Source: CAZGDV01 sp964524995
GTDB lineage: Bacteria > Chloroflexota > Dehalococcoidia > SZUA-161
Direction: 5' to 3'
DNA: 23,847 bases
Assembly: GCA_964524995.1 (NCBI GenBank)
Contig: CAZGDV010000042.1
Location: 1-23,847, forward strand
The notes under the pieces are model-generated. The model did no database searches. It had not been told where the DNA came from and worked only from the letters and a program-made list of their open reading frames with translations. A program made the translations under genes and the position numbers. Position 1 is the first letter of the stretch, and each line of letters starts with the position of its first letter. Below, one piece after another: positions 22,531-23,847 of the stretch.

Positions 22531-23704
22531 TTGCTGAAGGGGCTGCACCTCCCAGGACTTGTTGAGATGGCTGATCACACCGTAGATGATCCGATCGACG
22601 CTGGCGGTATTCTGGAAGCAGCTCATGGGCCTGGTTCTGCGACGCACCTCTCGAAAGGCTCTCTCTATCGCGTTCGTCGTCCGTACTTTGCGCCAATGCC
22701 CTCGCGGGCAGGATAGGAAGCTCAATAGCTCCTCCAAGTCTGCTTCCAAGCACCTCACTGCTTTCGGCTGACCGCTTCGCCACTCCCTGGCCCATTCTCG
22801 AAACCATAACACCGCCTCCCGTTTTGTCTCAGCCAGATATATCCTCCTTGCACCTTGGAGACACTCTCTCTGTGTCCTTTTCGGCAGCTTCGTGGCCACA
22901 TTCCTCAGCTTGTGCACCCAGCACCTTTGCCTCGCCACATATGGGTAGACCGTCTCCAGCCCTCGGTGCAGACCCGGGTTCCCATCCGTTACCACCAGCT
23001 CCAGCTCCCTGCCCTCCAGCCCTCTCTCACACATGTCCCGCAGAAACCCTTCCCATTGCGCCTCGCTCTCACTACCAGCTTGCCGGAATGAGATCATCTC
23101 TCGCCTCCCATCCTTCCTGATCCCATAAGCACACAACACCAGCCTCCTCTTCACCCCAGTGGCTCCCTTTACCTTCAGAGCTATCCCATCCAGCAACAGG
23201 TAGCAATAGCAATCCGATAGCCTCCGCCTCTGGAACCGGCGTACCTCCTCCTCCAGGCTCCGAACTACCCTCGTCACCGTCTGAGGGCTTACCGTCTCAC
23301 CAACAACAATCCTCAGCACTTCCCTCACACGCCTTGTGCTTACCCCAGCTAGAAACATCTCCCGGATCATCCGGTTCACCCCTCTCATACCGCCTTACCA
23401 CTGTCGGTTGATACAGCCCTTCTCTATCCCTCGGTACACGCAGGTGTTCCACCAACCCCATGTCAGTCAGCAGACTGCGATAACGGTATCCATTGCGGTG
23501 CCCTCGCCTTAGCTCAGTGCGTCGGTATCGCCCCGCACGCAAGCTCTCCAATAACTCCCCCTCCATCGCGCTCTCCAGCAGCCTCTTCACCGCGCGAAGC
23601 CTCTCCTCTCTCAACTGCTCCTCGAAGAAATCCTCCTCATCCCCCTTGACCTCACGCCATAATTCCTCTACCTTGAGTTCGGTCAGGTCCTTGACCTGCA
23701 CCAT
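22513..23704 (-). pseudogene. IS256 transposase, one frameshift
   Basis: A Mutator/IS256-type DDE transposase in two frames. The first part (from ATG 23704, behind AAGGAGGT) runs through the N-terminal DNA-binding region to VVRRYERG, then the frame changes near 23378-23384 in a run of four G. The second part continues as VNRMIREMFLAGVSTRRV and holds Asp67 (LLLDGIALKVKG), Asp135 (LVVTDGNPGL), the CWVHKLRNV segment and Glu242 (NAIERAFREVRRR), numbered from the in-frame ATG 23388. The total is 1192 bases, one more than 397 codons, so a single extra base (or two lost) explains it. It could be a decayed gene, a sequencing error, or a programmed shift; IS256 members normally have one frame, so decay or error is favoured. 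Confidence 0.85.
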
Positions 23705-23758
23705 GGGGCGTTACCTCCTTTCTGCCTTTCGTCTGACTGAAAGGATACGCCCCTTCTT

Positions 23759-23783
23759 TTTACACACAATACGTTACACTACC
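23759..23783 (-). repeat. Terminal inverted repeat, right
   Basis: Partner of 22506-22530, ending ACACTACC. It lies about 55 bases upstream of the transposase start. Confidence 0.85.
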
Positions 23784-23792
23784 CACGCCAGA
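23784..23792 (+). repeat. Target site duplication, right
   Basis: CACGCCAGA, identical to 22497-22505. The remaining 55 bases to the window end show no coding frame. Confidence 0.85.
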
Positions 23793-23847
23793 AACGGATC
23801 GTATTGCGTCAATAGAAACTGTTACCGAACGGGTGTTGTTGCCTCAA

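Larger units (their letters stand above)
22506..23783 (-). mobile_element. IS256-family insertion sequence
   Basis: A 1278-base element with outer ends GGTAGTGT...ACACTACC, 25-base imperfect terminal inverted repeats and a 9-bp target duplication. It holds one transposase gene, read on the minus strand and filling nearly the whole element. Boundaries are fixed by the ends plus the duplication. The element lies 130 bases after CoA-ligase paralogue 4 and interrupts no visible gene. Confidence 0.9.

Noticed and set aside
20867..22807. 646-codon open frame on the minus strand
   Set aside because: It lies antisense to CoA-ligase paralogue 4 and runs into the insertion sequence. The translation is His/Arg-rich without family motifs, as expected of a third-position GC shadow.

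Overview
This window looks like the chromosome of a high-GC bacterium, most likely a Chloroflexota member of the Dehalococcoidia type. That is an inference from gene content and style: paralogous CoA-ligase alpha subunits, Pro/Thr-stalk surface proteins, a CFI-box protein, a very large PAS/GAF kinase, and starts that sit directly at predicted transcription starts. No rRNA or tRNA is present to fix the taxonomy. All calls come from reading the sequence; no database search was run.

Layout. (1) 1-813: 5' part of an ornithine carbamoyltransferase gene (argF), minus strand, cut by the window edge. (2) 0.9-1.8 kb: an XRE-type repressor with operator-like palindromes, then two small proteins of unknown function. 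(3) 1.8-3.3 kb: an amidase-signature hydrolase with its own promoter. (4) 3.3-8.0 kb: a TetR regulator, a 14-TM DHA2-type exporter, and a tightly overlapping methyltransferase / small membrane protein / methyltransferase set, with a third methyltransferase transcribed divergently. A perfect 7-bp-arm palindrome lies on the tetR -10 box. (5) 8.4-13 kb: a DegV-family lipid-binding protein and a 1204-residue sensor histidine kinase with six PAS and one GAF domain. (6) 13.2-22.4 kb: four paralogous genes for the alpha part (CoA-binding, His-loop and third domains) of NDP-forming acyl-CoA synthetases. Two are in tandem, one is paired with a SnoaL/NTF2-like gene, and one stands alone. None carries or neighbours an ATP-grasp (beta) domain. 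Between them lie a secreted rhodanese/CFI-box protein, a stalked surface protein and a transglutaminase-like protein. (7) 22.5-23.8 kb: a complete IS256-family insertion sequence with inverted repeats and a 9-bp target duplication, whose transposase is frameshifted.

How it fits together. The 3.3-8.0 kb block reads as an inducible export-and-methylation module: a TetR sensor that probably represses itself, an efflux pump, and methyltransferases that could modify the exported compound or its target. The 13-22 kb block reads as part of an acyl-CoA metabolism or degradation repertoire whose ATP-grasp partners must be encoded elsewhere, if these proteins are ligases at all. No cognate response regulator for the kinase is in the window.

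The least explained non-coding DNA is 16169-16610, which holds a 24-bp direct repeat, a perfect 10-bp-stem inverted repeat with a competing pairing, and a segment that recurs downstream of the fourth CoA-ligase gene.
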